A stretch of 16,667 bases of DNA from Gymnopilus junonius (GCA_015501075.1 JADNYJ010000663.1:1-16667); one strand, 5' to 3'. Positions 1 to 9,878 are shown, numbered from the stretch's first letter. Program-made: numbers and translations. Notes: a model not told the origin generated them from the letters alone.

Positions 1-34
1 AACAGGGTGAAAATGAGGATTTCATGACACCCAG

Positions 35-52
35 CTCTCCCCCCGTCTCACA
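35..52 (+). repeat. Left terminal inverted repeat of the KDZ-type element
   Basis: The sequence CTCTCCCCCCGTCTCACA is the exact reverse complement of 5192-5209. The match stops on both sides of these 18 bases. It contains a run of six C. Confidence 0.85.
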
Positions 53-123
53 TGCCTTAAAAGGAAATACTACAAATCTAAGGCTGATATAAGGAGAGCA
101 TACAGGGAATTGAAAAATCCATC

Positions 124-139
124 CATGGAGTCCATGGAG
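124..139 (+). repeat. Left subterminal inverted repeat, 16 bp, internally near-palindromic
   Basis: CATGGAGTCCATGGAG is the exact reverse complement of 4635-4650. The unit is itself nearly palindromic around CCATGGAGTCCATGG. The subterminal position at both ends suggests a transposase-binding site, but that is inference. Confidence 0.6.
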
Positions 140-278
140 TTACGAGATGGAGAGATGTGTAAGCCGCCATAAGCATGGATCAGGTGACCGGCGGGGCAGG
201 GTCTATTTTTGCAACCCAACCTCAACATCACATTCTTCATGTCCTTTACCCTGCTATACAGCCAGTAACTAAGACATA

Positions 279-2500
279 ATGGAACCTTTCAACATGGAAA
301 AAGTGTATGAGAAGTTGTCAAAGCACCCTGGGTTACCGCAAGCCATTGGAATGAATATGGCGATGCACTTCATTCAGCTAGTGGCATCACTAAAGCGAAG
401 CATTCTCCATGCTCAGAAGCCTGGCCACGTGGCAGAAGAAGTGCCCAATTCACTGCCAGATGCTGTGCAGGAGTTCCTAGGAAGCACCCTAAATCTTTGT
501 GATGAGTATGTCCAAGGTTGCTGGGACACGTTCAAGTCAATGATCTGGCACTATGATCCTGTGCAGCACTCTACAGTTGCCAATGCTATGCTCTTCCAGG
601 AGCACAGGAAGCAACAAAACTTGGGTAAGATAATTTGACAACATGCTTTGGAAGCTGCTCTGATGTGGTGTTAAACTGTACTAGCTTCCTGCTCTTTATA
701 TCCACCAGTAATGACTTGCTTAAATCCCTCATGCCTGAAGGATATGGCCCTGCTTCATGACTATGCAAAGACTCCTCAGAAAGTGATTCTTTTCACTCTT
801 GAAGATGGTGCCTGTGTGACAAATTGACCTGCACCAGTACGTCATATATTTTTGTGAAAGGATGGCAACTTAATAGCTCTTTAGCATGTAAAACAACATA
901 TCACAACAACTACTCAGTGTCAAACCATGTAAGGACTTACTATGCAGGTGTTCCAGATGTCATCGAGATCGGAAAGCATCAATTCATTTTGTGCGATGTT
1001 GCAAATATGTTTCTAAACTTGATGCTTATATCCTGGTATGCTTTCACTTCTATTCTAATCAGTTTGCACCTTAAATTCCTTCAATTCTAGGACTTCAGCG
1101 AGTAATTGCACGACCATATACAATGAGTTGCTTTCAAAACCAGAGAACTGGCCAAAAGAATGGGACTTTAGTTTTGATCTACGCCCTGAGCACATCTGGA
1201 GCACTGTCAGTGTGCTTGCTCTTCTGGAACATTGCATGAAGGAGAGTGAAATACTTACTGTTCCTCATGGAACTGAGCAAAAGGACTGCTTTGCAGAGCC
1301 TATCTGAAAGCGTAACAAGTTGTTCAAGGACAAAGGACAGCCGGAATGGGCCCACTACTGTGAAAAATGTGTTCATATCACTAAATTCAATGAAGAAGGA
1401 ACACCTACTGGTAAGTTAATTTGAGATTGGAATAACTCTATCTGACAAATGATATAGAATGGATCCGAGTCATCCTCAGTGACGGGATCACAATCAGACA
1501 CCCTTGTTGTGGTGTGCGCCACTGCATGGAGTCTCTTGAAAATGTCAAGCAAGATCAGTTCTGTCCTGGGCATAAGTACAGGCTTGAAATCTGTGCAGTT
1601 GAGGGATGCGAAGAAAAAGCAGTGCCTGATTTTTTGACTTGTGCTTTAGCAAGCCATAGGGAACTTGAGGAAAAAAGAAAACTCCGTAACAGCACCAACT
1701 TTCAACTGTGAAGTCAAGTTCAGTGATCTACAGTTTCCAACCCACCAGATGAAGAAGTCATGCAGTCACTTCGAGAAGACAGAGAAGCTCTCAATGATGG
1801 AATTGAAGAAAAGGTTCTTCCTAGTGCTGCACCTCAAGAACCTATGGCATGTCCTCAAAAGCTGGAGACTGGTAATCAATGCATCCATGCCTGCTTTGGA
1901 CGTAGTCAGACTCACAATGAGCAACTCTTGGTTCATCCTTGTGAATGATAGTTGCGTGAACAACCTTCTTTGGGTCCAAGACTGTTCCAAACTGTAGTGA
2001 GCCTTCAATTCTAAGTTCCTCTTATAAACTCTTTGATAACACTCTCAAAAAGGCTTTCCTCAAAAGGTTTTCAATGTTCCTGGCTCCATGCCAGAGTATT
2101 TCATATATACAACTGCTGTGGCATTTATAATCACCTCCTTGCTCAGAAGGATCCTCTTCTGGACACAGTTGGCTTTCCAGTGGATGGGTTTCATTATGAC
2201 TGTAAGCACAGCAGAATGGATATTGTGTGCCCTGAGCATTGCAACCCACGGCTCTTTCCTGAGCTCCTACTGAACAATTCCGGCTGCACCTTCTATTTCA
2301 ACTCATCAAAATGTGAACAGATCAACATGTGGCTTGGAGGTTATCATGCGATCCTTCATGAGATGCAAGCAGATTGTTACAATTTTCTTCTTGATGAACT
2401 CATCATGAGGAAAAACAGGCTTTTGAAGAGAAAGCTTGAGAAGGACAGTCATTTTCCTAGCTACATTCCTGGACTTCAATACAGTGCACCAAAGAATTGA
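279..2500 (+). pseudogene. KDZ transposase-family protein with CxC5 and CxC6 clusters (dead copy)
   Basis: I read exons 279-624, 685-836, 885-1035, 1091-1410 and 1458-2500, with short GT-AG introns. The order is an N-terminal helical part, a CxC5 zinc cluster (YPPVMTCLNPSC, then a CTTCKTTYHNNYSV segment across the intron at 837-884), a CxC6 cluster (HYCEKC; HPCCGVRHC; QFCPGHK; CAVEGC; LTCALASH), and a C-terminal KDZ-like region (TVGFPVDGFHYDCKH, HCNPRLFPEL, WLGGYHAILHEM, SYIPGL). CxC5 and CxC6 are known as predicted zinc-chelating domains found N-terminal to KDZ transposase domains. The gene is broken: in-frame TGA codons at 1305, 1709, 1724 and 1957; frame breaks near 805-825, at about 1943 (one base missing before ATGATAGTTGC), between about 1985 and 2040, and near 2109. 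The start at 279 opens the longest upstream frame. Exact intron limits in the damaged parts are uncertain. Confidence 0.75.
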
Positions 2501-2667
2501 TTCTATTGTACTATACATGAACTACGTTTACACCACCAAGGCAACATGTTCAACCACAAAACAAAAACAAGGATGAAAATCAAAGAGAACTACACATCAA
2601 AGTTGATAAAGATAGGTTAAAAGAAGAATACACTACTATACCCTGGTCCACCATGTCGAAAAGTTAC

Positions 2668-4250
2668 CTAGTTCCAGCCTGGCTGCTTCTTCCGCCATAC
2701 AGTCCAAAGCCCTTCATCATTTCGAGGAAGCGCTCGTGCCTCCGCTCGACTTGATGAAGACCTTGCCTCCCAGAATTTATGGTTTGCATGATAGGTTGAT
2801 GATGTGAACTTCATGCCATTGAAAACATGAGAGAACTGTGCACCAAGATCCCCTCGATTACCTGAATTGGCAAGGAAGTCGAGAGCCCAGGCCATGTCCC
2901 ATGCATATATCTGATTGGGCCAAGCAACTGAAGGCTCATGCGGCATCAGAACAGTTCCAGTCAACCATAGATGGTCCATGGAGACATCAGAGTCCAAAGA
3001 TGGCAGGGGTAGGCATGCTCAAGAGGCAGCAGGAGTAGGAGGAGATGGTGAGAGGGGTTGAAAAGGAGAACTAGGAGGAGAAACCTGAGGTTCATCAAGT
3101 GTCAAATCTATATGAGGGATCTTTGATGGCCTCATTGAGGGTGGGGTAAGCTCCCGAGGGCGTTTACATGTGGGAGTTCTAAAGGACCCAGATGTTGCAT
3201 CAAGTGGTTCTGAATGACTGATGAGAGCTGAAGGATGGGGTCCTGTCTGAACACCCTTTCAGCGAATAAATATTTTGTTGTCCATTTTAATGGACATCAA
3301 GTGGTTGACTGTCGGGATCCAGAAGTTGCCATGGGAGCTGCACACATAGAGGTCCAGTTCATCAAAGCTCAGCACACCCAGCTGTGCAGGGAGATGAGTA
3401 AGGTGCATTAAATTCAAAGTTGGCCAAGTCTTGATGTCCTGAAGAGGAAGCGGGATCGGTTTGGCAGTGTCCTGAAGATAGGCAAGGAGAAGCACGGTAT
3501 GCTTGATCCGCTGCTTGTTCTCAGCTCGAGAGGCTTCTGATTGCTACCGTAGTTCACGTTCCCGATGACGTCGATCCCAGTCAGTGGCAACAGCAGCAGG
3601 GATTGGCTTCGTGAACCAAAATGGATGCTGATTGACAGTTGGCAAAGAAGCATCAGGGATGATGCTTACTGAAGAGGAAACAGAGCCTGAGGGAAACACA
3701 GAAGCAGAGACAGAGACAGAGACAGAGACAGAGGGATCATCCAGAGGAGAAGAAACAAAGGGAGAAGTTGAAGACAAAGCAAGAAAATCTGAGGTGACAG
3801 TATCCATCAAGGTTGGCAGATGCAGAGGGAACAAAGGCAGTGGCCTTGGCATGTGAAGTGGGTCATTGGATGTGGTGACAGGTCAGCGACCACTGTTATG
3901 GCCCTTGTACATACAGATGCTCGTTTTGTCATTAATGCAGCAATCTTTGCACCTTGCCTTCAAACAGCTCCCTGCAGCTATGCACATACAGGATGGCTTT
4001 CCGCACACAGTCTTCTGTTTCCCATTCTTATAGAAAGGAACTGCAGAAAACACTTGGGAGTCTGTGAGATGAATATTGGACAAGAAAGGCAAGTATTGAC
4101 ATACTCTGGGAGCCTCCAATGCCATTCGCACCCTCATTGCATAGCGGAGACTGTGTTACCAGCTGGGGAGATCTGGAGGCCCTGAATGCCTTCGAGTTCA
4201 GAGAGGGAGATGCACTGCTTTTGAACACGAGCCAGGTGAAGTAGCTGCAT
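2668..4250 (-). pseudogene. Cysteine-rich companion protein of the KDZ-type element (dead copy)
   Basis: This appears to be one intronless reading frame of about 525 codons, convergent with the transposase gene. It starts MQLLHLARVQKQ at 4250. The first about 38 codons are in one frame; one base is missing near 4135, and everything downstream to the TAA-less end at 2668 lies in a single frame. Order: a cysteine cluster (about 3895-4010) of pattern C-x4-C-x-C-x5-C-x4-C-x2-CC-x7-C; a Ser/Pro-rich linker with a Ser-Val repeat; a conserved-looking block (DELDLYVCSSHGNFW); a second Pro-rich linker; and a C-terminal block (AWDMAWALDFLANSG, FTSSTYHANHKFWEA, GLWTVWRKK). In-frame stops are TGA at 3885-3883, TAG at 3546-3544, TGA at 3261-3259 and TGA at 3021-3019. 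The C-terminal block resembles an ORF I associate with fungal transposons, but I cannot name its function. Zinc binding is inferred from the cysteines. Confidence 0.6.
3705..3733 (+). repeat. Hexanucleotide microsatellite (CAGAGA)n
   Basis: Four full CAGAGA units followed by CAGAG. On the - strand it encodes an alternating Ser-Val run in the linker of the companion protein. Confidence 0.85.
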
Positions 4251-4634
4251 GTGTTGCACTGTTAAAGTGTCAATGTCACCATGTCTGTGTCATTAAATAA
4301 TGGCTTACATGTTGGCAGCTCTTTCCAGCATTGGGGCCTGTACACATGATGACCTTAGGGATGGGCATATGCCAACCAGCTGGCCTTCGATCCTAGGTCT
4401 GTCCGGGGCATTGAATGTACTGTGCTGCATTGTACGAGGGTGTGATATCCATTATAGTTGCTGGAAGGAACAAGCCAAATACACAAGCAGAGCAGTCTGA
4501 AGGTGCACAGCCAGAAAGGAAGCAAGGTGGGATGGGCAGCGGGCAAGGAACAGCAGGGGTCACAGCCACAAGAACAAGTTGAACATTCGACATGTCACGT
4601 TGGAGCATGTTTGAGGTGGTGACATGTCACGTGC

Positions 4635-4650
4635 CTCCATGGACTCCATG
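4635..4650 (-). repeat. Right subterminal inverted repeat, 16 bp
   Basis: CTCCATGGACTCCATG is an inverted copy of 124-139. A 12-bp direct repeat GACATGTCACGT occurs close by at 4589-4600 and 4621-4632, so this part of the element is rich in short repeated sites. Confidence 0.6.
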
Positions 4651-4718
4651 AGGATCGGTGGAGTTGCTGAAACCTGTATATTCTGGATATAAGGTCTGGT
4701 GGAGCTTGCTAAATAATG

Positions 4719-4791
4719 ATGGTGTGGTGGAATGGTAACTTTACATTGATTTAATTATTGAGATGCTCGGTTCGATTCCAATGTGGGCTAT
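4719..4791 (+). other. tRNA-like segment with pol III box A and box B matches
   Basis: TGGTGGAATGG (4725-4735) fits the box A consensus TRGYNNANNNG. GGTTCGATTCC (4769-4779) is a perfect T-arm/box B. The spacing matches that of a tRNA, and the GTGGGCTA that follows runs straight into TTTTATATTTTT, a pol III-type terminator. However, I find no matching 5' acceptor strand, no good anticodon stem, and only a partial T stem. It is therefore not a working tRNA. It could be a tRNA relic, a SINE-like head or chance. It sits in the non-coding right arm of the KDZ-type element. Confidence 0.3.
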
Positions 4792-5191
4792 TTTATATTT
4801 TTGTATTTTTCCCACACTTAGGACAAATATTTTTCTCTTTGTAAAGATTGGTTACGTTATGTTAGGATTAATGGTTAGGGAAAAGAATGTTTGTCTCCCT
4901 GCGCAGCAGCGTATTCTTGGTTGAGTTAGGAGGTTAGGGTGGGTTTGGTGTTAGAATTCCAGATGCTGTGTCAAGCATGTTGCAATAAACGGACGCTGGA
5001 AACATGTATATAATTTCATTTTTATTTCTTCATTTTACGGCCACTGTTAGTGCTCGGCCTTTCATTTGTTTCATCTTCAAAAACACCATTTATTTTATAT
5101 GCAAATCTACATGTATTTAAGTAGTACTATACGTATAGAAATACCGAGATTACCATATGCTGACGTCTGGTGATTGCCAGAACGTCACGTG

Positions 5192-5209
5192 TGTGAGACG
5201 GGGGGAGAG
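5192..5209 (-). repeat. Right terminal inverted repeat of the KDZ-type element
   Basis: The sequence TGTGAGACGGGGGGAGAG is an exact inverted copy of 35-52. It lies about 165 bp beyond the 3' end of the RAD23-like gene, so the element abuts that gene's downstream flank. Confidence 0.85.
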
Positions 5210-5374
5210 GTAGGACAGTTGGATATCAGGTATCAAGTTGATTCAATAAAGTGACGTAGAACTATTCGACATTGGGAGTCGAAACATGGAATGACCAGGT
5301 CCATACCCTTCCAGCGTAGCTACTTCCCGTCGCGCTGGGGCTACCTATCATTACCTACACAGATGCAGCATAAA

Positions 5375-7823
5375 TCACTGATCAAGAAGATAATTCAAAG
5401 CGACCTCTTCATCCTTATCGCAGACAAGGTAAGCTTCAATAGCCCGCTGATGTGTAAATCCCAACTCCAATAGCTGATAAAAGTTAAAACAATCCATACA
5501 CAGACTCATCAGTTAAAAGCCTTCACCACCCCGCCGGTCAGGCGGAAAGCAAACAAAAAAAAAAAAACGCACCCTCTCAACAGCCTCTCGATCCCTCCCC
5601 ACCAACGCACCAGCACCACCAGCACCCTGCAACGAAAGCGGCGGATTCCCATCCTCCGAGCAGATCGCTTGTAGCATTCGGTCAAACACATCTGGATTCT
5701 CATTTATCGTCTGCCCGAGCGCTGGATTGCGCTGGACCATGGATTGGGCGAGGTGCTGTCTGAACTCTGGGCTTTCACGGATGAATTGTCGAGTTGCGGC
5801 AGAGTTATCGCTAGCGTGGTCAGGATGATCATTTGGGTTGAGGGCGAGAACCGACTCGCCAGGTTCATTTTGAGGAGAAATCATAAAGGGAGCCTGTTTG
5901 TCCGTTACATGCACGGTAGCATCATCGGTCAGAGATAGATTATCCGGATCTAGTTGATGTTGCGGATCGTCCTTGAAAATTAAACATCAGTAAGTAATAA
6001 GGAGAGAACAATGAGCGAAAAGACCGACAGTAGTAGTAGGAGACTGTGATGCACGAGTATCGTCCTCAAGCTCGAGGGTGATCAAATAATCAACAGTCAG
6101 ATCTTCATCTCCACCGCAAGCAAGCAAAGCTTGTGTCGCTTGGTCCTCTGTAATCTGAAAGCCCAAATCCGCCAGCTGAGGATTCACCAATTAAAAGTAC
6201 CAATCAGTATAAATGTCTCTTCCACGGCAATGTTTGAATGATCATAAGGTACATACCCTCTGAATCAACTGGGGAATGTGTCCAAGTTCTTCAGGTGCCA
6301 GCAGCGTCTGTGTTGGAATCGCATCGGTCTTCGAGGTCTGCATATTGGTCAAAGGTTCTGCGACAAGCTTCCCTGGAGGTGGATCCTGGCGATCTGTGAT
6401 GGTCTGAACTACGACGTTATGAGGCGACAAAGGGACTTCATTGACTATCGGCTGCGTCAATGATGGTCCTGCAGTTTCCTAGCAGTCACAGATATCAGTG
6501 CGATTCGAAATACGGATCAAGAGGGTACGGCATTTAGTGATACATACATAACGTTCATCTGAAGCGGCCTCAGTGCTGTAGGCAGCAAACAAATAGTTCA
6601 TAGCAAGTTCTTCGTCCTTGTTTGAAAGAATATAAGCATCCCTAGCTTGCGTGTCTGTAAACCCAAGCTTAGATAACTTCGCGTGAAATTATTAAAAAAA
6701 ATTAGTGATATGTAAATTTCAAGAGACGAAAAATCATATGCACCCTCCGTATAGCGTCCTCATCTTCATCCTCCTTAACCTTTTCCTCAGGCTTGTTTTC
6801 CGACACATTGAGCCTATCGATCCTCCTAAGCAGATCCAAAGACATCCCACTCTCCGGCCTATTACTAGCCATCGACAACAGCGCGTCCAGAAACCCAGGT
6901 TTCCGTTCAAGTTGTTCAGCCAATGCCGGGTCTTGCTGAGCCATGCTCTGGGCAAAGTACTGACGAAAAGAGGGGTCATCTCGGATAACCCGGCGGACGT
7001 GCTCGATGTTACTTGTCCTCATACTAGATGTGGCTGGGCCAGGGACCTCTCCTGGATCTGACCGAGAAAATTTTGGAGGTGAGAAAGGGGGTTGTGATTG
7101 AGGAATGGCCGAATTCGCTGGGAGGTGGGATTGGGAGCGATCCAGCTGGAAGTGCTTCATTAAAAAGTGAAGTGAGGTTGGATGCAAGAAAGATCTTACA
7201 TCGCGGTGCTCAGAATCATTTGGTATACCAACTTGAATCTCATCGTTTCCTGAGAAAATAAAAATAACGTTGAACTCTAAATAGCCTAGATAGAAAGAAA
7301 TACAGATACATACCGAGCTCATTCCTCTGAGGAGAAGTAATGAAAGACGCAACCTCTAGTGTATGCTCTACACTTGGTTCGGCTATTGCTGAAAGCGTTC
7401 GTGAATCCTTCGCCTTCTATCATGATGGTAATTCCCTTAACAGAAAATTGCACTCGCAGTTGAGATGTGAAGACTTACTTTCGGTTTTGATACCACCAAC
7501 ACGGCAAAATCATTTTCTTCATCAAATCCTATCTTTCCAAGTAGCTGATCGTCCTTGAGCGGTCTTCCTGGGATAAGGAACTGGGCTGCCAAAGACAAGA
7601 CTGACATAACCCATGAAGTTCTTACCGGAATAAAGAAGCTTCTGGTCAGTTTGAATGTAACCTTTAGACTTGCTGATCTCATTTTTGAGATCGGCCACTG
7701 TATGGCTAGATCCAACGTTGATCTAGATAACATGAACGTGATACGAGGCTATCAAACGCCCTTGATAGCTAACCGTCGTACCTTGAATATGTCTTGAGGG
7801 CCTTTAACCGTCACAGCTAACAT
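5375..7823 (-). CDS. RAD23-type ubiquitin receptor with duplicated XPCB-UBA module
   Basis: RAD23 proteins carry ubiquitylated substrates to the proteasome (UBL binds the proteasome, UBA binds ubiquitin) and stabilise the XPC/Rad4 repair factor. Exons: 7823-7782, 7722-7626, 7567-7479, 7416-7314, 7249-7200, 7145-6744, 6676-6548, 6478-6257, 6175-6029, 5971-5573, 5473-5375; total 592 aa with the frame open throughout. Residues 1-76 form a UBL (MLAVTVKGPQDIFK; KLLYSGRPLKDD; FAVLVVSKPK). XPC-binding-like blocks lie at about 172-220 and 485-531 and share FRQ-x2-AQSM-x-Q-x2-PAL. UBA domains lie at about 255-295 (LSKLGFTDTQARDAY), 370-410 (LADLGFQITEDQATQALL) and 555-592 (LLELGFTHQRAIEAYLVCDK). Fungal RAD23 is normally about 370-400 aa with UBL-UBA-XPCB-UBA; this one lacks a UBA right after the UBL and carries an extra module. 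The donor of intron 9 (GTCGGT) and the acceptor of intron 5 are the least certain boundaries. A CT-rich tract precedes the ATG. Confidence 0.85.
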
Positions 7824-8371
7824 GATTAGGGAGAGAAGACGAAGGAGAAAGAAGAATAGGATAGGAGACATATAAGTCAGTAAGATATACATACGTGATG
7901 CAACGTGCCGTCTCGCCACAGCAGAGCAATTCAGTTGTTGGAGTGTTGTAATATCGTCACCTCTTCACGCCTTCACACGGATTCACACTGAAATATGGAG
8001 TCAGAAGCGTTGAGAGTTCTGAAAGAGGAATCATACGTACTTGACACGCGGACGCCGTCTGGCATTAGAATACCCTTCAGATGGACATTGCACGGTGAAC
8101 TAATTTAGCTGGTACATGATTTCAGCACGTCCAAAGTGGTTACTGGAAGGGTCTCATTGAAACCGGTAGTCATAGAGCTGTAATTTCATTTGTATCTGAC
8201 TTACAGCACGGTCGTAGACACAATCAGTCTAGATTCGTGTAAAAAAAGCCTCATGGACGGAGTCTCGTCGAAAAGACAATTACACTGGATATGTTCTGTT
8301 GAGGGTACTTATCTGTAAGCTCACCCTCCATTATAAAAGAAAAAAAGGAGATCTTACATTCGTACCCATAT
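7824..8371. other. Intergenic region between the RAD23-like and DUF4419 genes
   Basis: The first about 60 bp next to the RAD23-like ATG are pyrimidine-rich on the - strand (CTTCTTTCTCCTTCGTCTTC), as is common in fungal promoters and leaders. Further up, several splice-like motifs occur on the - strand (for example GTAAGT near 8200 and CTTCCAG near 8145), with short open stretches between them. I could not assemble a convincing protein. A small spliced gene or a leader intron remains possible. Confidence 0.35.
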
Positions 8372-9878
8372 TCAAGATGATTGCGACGGAAGCTTGATCA
8401 CCTTCGAAAGCCTACGTCCAAGCCGCGAATTCCGGAAAGAATTCACTACCTTGGATCCTATTCGGTTCCCCTTATCTCCCTTCTGAGTCTGGGTAACGTC
8501 AGAACTCCTGGAGTTGCCGTCCAACACTCCCTCCGACTTCTCATAATCACCTTTCAGAACTTCGTGCTTATCCTTAATAAACATGAACCAGGCAGGTAAC
8601 GGCGAGAATATGTCTCCCGTTTCAACGTGAACTTGAGTCGCCACATGCCCTGAAACCATCATGCAATTGAATAGCTGCCCATTGTCATTCAATACGACGT
8701 CGACTTCGCAGAATCCAGGAGGAATGTCTGCATCATCGACGGCCATATACGCTACACCGTCGAGTTGCAATGAAGGCTTCCAAGTTGGAATAGGCCCCGA
8801 GAGAGGTGGGCCTTGCCATTTTCCCTCAGAGGACCATACACAGAATGCAGTGACCCAACCTGAGATATAGGTCGGTCGGTCCTGAGCCACCATTGTGATG
8901 GTGACAGACCTTGCCCCAGAAATCGATGTCAGGCTCGCCGTCGAAAGCGCTAACAAAGCGTTTGAGGATCGGTCGCAAGAGAGATGCCCATACTTTTGGC
9001 TCTTCTCCAAACGAGTCGAGCTTGTCCAGCCTTTTAAGGAGCTTTCCCCAGTCCGACTTCTTGCCTTCAAGGGTCACGGAAGGAATGCCGCAATCAAGGC
9101 AGAAAACGTAATTGAAGTAACTACGAAAGGTATCAATGTAACGGAGCTGGAAAAGGGAAATGCACATACGCCTTTAAGGTAGCCATCATAAGGACGGAAC
9201 AAACTACCGTGTCGTTATCTGAAGTCGTTGAAAAATCAGGTAAAATCCAGTCTTTTAGGTCTTTATCGACGACCTGAAAAAAAACATGAGCGAGAAGTGG
9301 GCAAAAAGTTAAACAGATAGCCTCGCATTTTTATGAATCAGATTGGCCATCTGACGTGCCATGTCACCGAAATCCACGTCGAAACGAGTACCAGAGGCAT
9401 AAACTACGAGAGTCTTTTTGTCTTCATGAGCTACAAATTGTTTGCGTAGTTCTTCTGAGTGTGCGTTTACGCTTATCGTGGGTTAGGTGACCGAGTTCAG
9501 AAAGGTGCGGCCTATGAGAGAAAAAAATAGCGCACTAGAAGTTAAATTGTCCCAGGATCGCAATCCACACATCATCAGGCCTAAAAATTGGGATTAGTAT
9601 CCACATGATTTGATACGACATAAGACTGACCTCAGAACGAGATGCTTATGCGTATTATACGCCTGTATAACAGTGTTGACGAATCCATTATGTTCAGGAA
9701 TTATCGACTGGAAGTCAGGCTTCCCCAGGGAAGATTGAAGCATTTGAGGGGGAATAACAGTCTTTTCGTTCTTTGCACCCCATGTGCGTGTGAGTAAGTC
9801 AGCGGTATTCTTGCATGGATAAGTCTGGGGTGATAAGTACCTTGCAGGATGTTCTGCCACCTTGAAAGTAACAGGCAT
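8372..9878 (-). CDS. DUF4419-domain protein, frame broken by a 4-bp triplication
   Basis: The biochemical role of DUF4419 proteins is unknown; they form large families in basidiomycetes. Exons: 9878-9631, 9580-9536, 9471-9327, 9273-9170 and 9120-8372. The start MPVTFKVAEHPAR is typical of this fungal family as I remember it. Other family-like blocks are HNGFVNTVIQAYNTHKHLVL, PDDVWIAILGQFNFYVNA, FVAHEDKK, WILPDFSTTSDNDTVV and DCGIPSVTLEGKKSDW, then WVTAFCVWSSEGKW after the break. Without the break it would have about 428 residues. At 8870-8881 the + strand reads GGTC three times; two copies would keep the frame (GSGPT followed directly by YISGW). As written, translation leaves the frame after about residue 263 and stops at 8826. 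Intron 3 has either a GC donor (9326) or a poor GT donor. The basic, Ser-rich tail (about the last 60 residues) shows no recognisable domain. Confidence 0.75.
8870..8881. repeat. Tandem GGTC x3 causing a frameshift
   Basis: Three copies of GGTC lie inside the last exon of the DUF4419 gene. The upstream and downstream reading frames, which are both clearly coding, differ by exactly one 4-bp unit at this point. Confidence 0.8.

Larger units (their letters stand above)
4251..5191. other. Non-coding right arm of the KDZ-type element
   Basis: I see no supported coding region here. It holds the presumed promoter of the - strand companion gene, the 12-bp direct repeat GACATGTCACGT (4589-4600, 4621-4632), the subterminal inverted repeat, the tRNA-like segment, and an AT-rich stretch from about 4790 to 5160. 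Confidence 0.6.
35..5209. mobile_element. Decayed KDZ-type DNA transposon with 18-bp inverted repeats
   Basis: The ends are a perfect 18-bp inverted repeat (35-52 and 5192-5209). Inside are two convergent genes: a + strand protein with CxC5 and CxC6 cysteine clusters and a KDZ transposase-like C-terminal region, and a - strand cysteine-rich companion. This combination is known from KDZ (Kyakuja-Dileera-Zisupton) elements, which are abundant in basidiomycetes. Both genes carry several stops and frameshifts, so the copy should not be able to move by itself. I could not find a direct target-site duplication next to the inverted repeat: the 8 bases outside each end differ. The repeat may therefore not be the exact terminus, or one flank has been rearranged. 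A second inverted pair of 16 bp lies subterminally (124-139 and 4635-4650). Confidence 0.8.

Noticed and set aside
3820..4185. 121-codon + strand open frame
   Set aside because: Antisense to the cysteine cluster of the companion gene, which is better supported by its cysteine spacing and single frame.
4719..4791. A functional tRNA gene
   Set aside because: No 5' acceptor strand pairing with GTGGGCT, no anticodon stem, and mismatches in the T stem.
5291..5473. Small + strand open frame of 60 codons
   Set aside because: It lies antisense to the last exon of the RAD23-like gene, whose UBA reading is clear.
6705..7061. 118-codon + strand open frame
   Set aside because: Antisense shadow of the sixth exon of the RAD23-like gene; composition gives no known motif.
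5513..7352. Reading the RAD23-like region as two separate genes
   Set aside because: All internal introns keep one frame, no good start codon is seen for a second gene, and the UBL occurs only once, at the 5' end.
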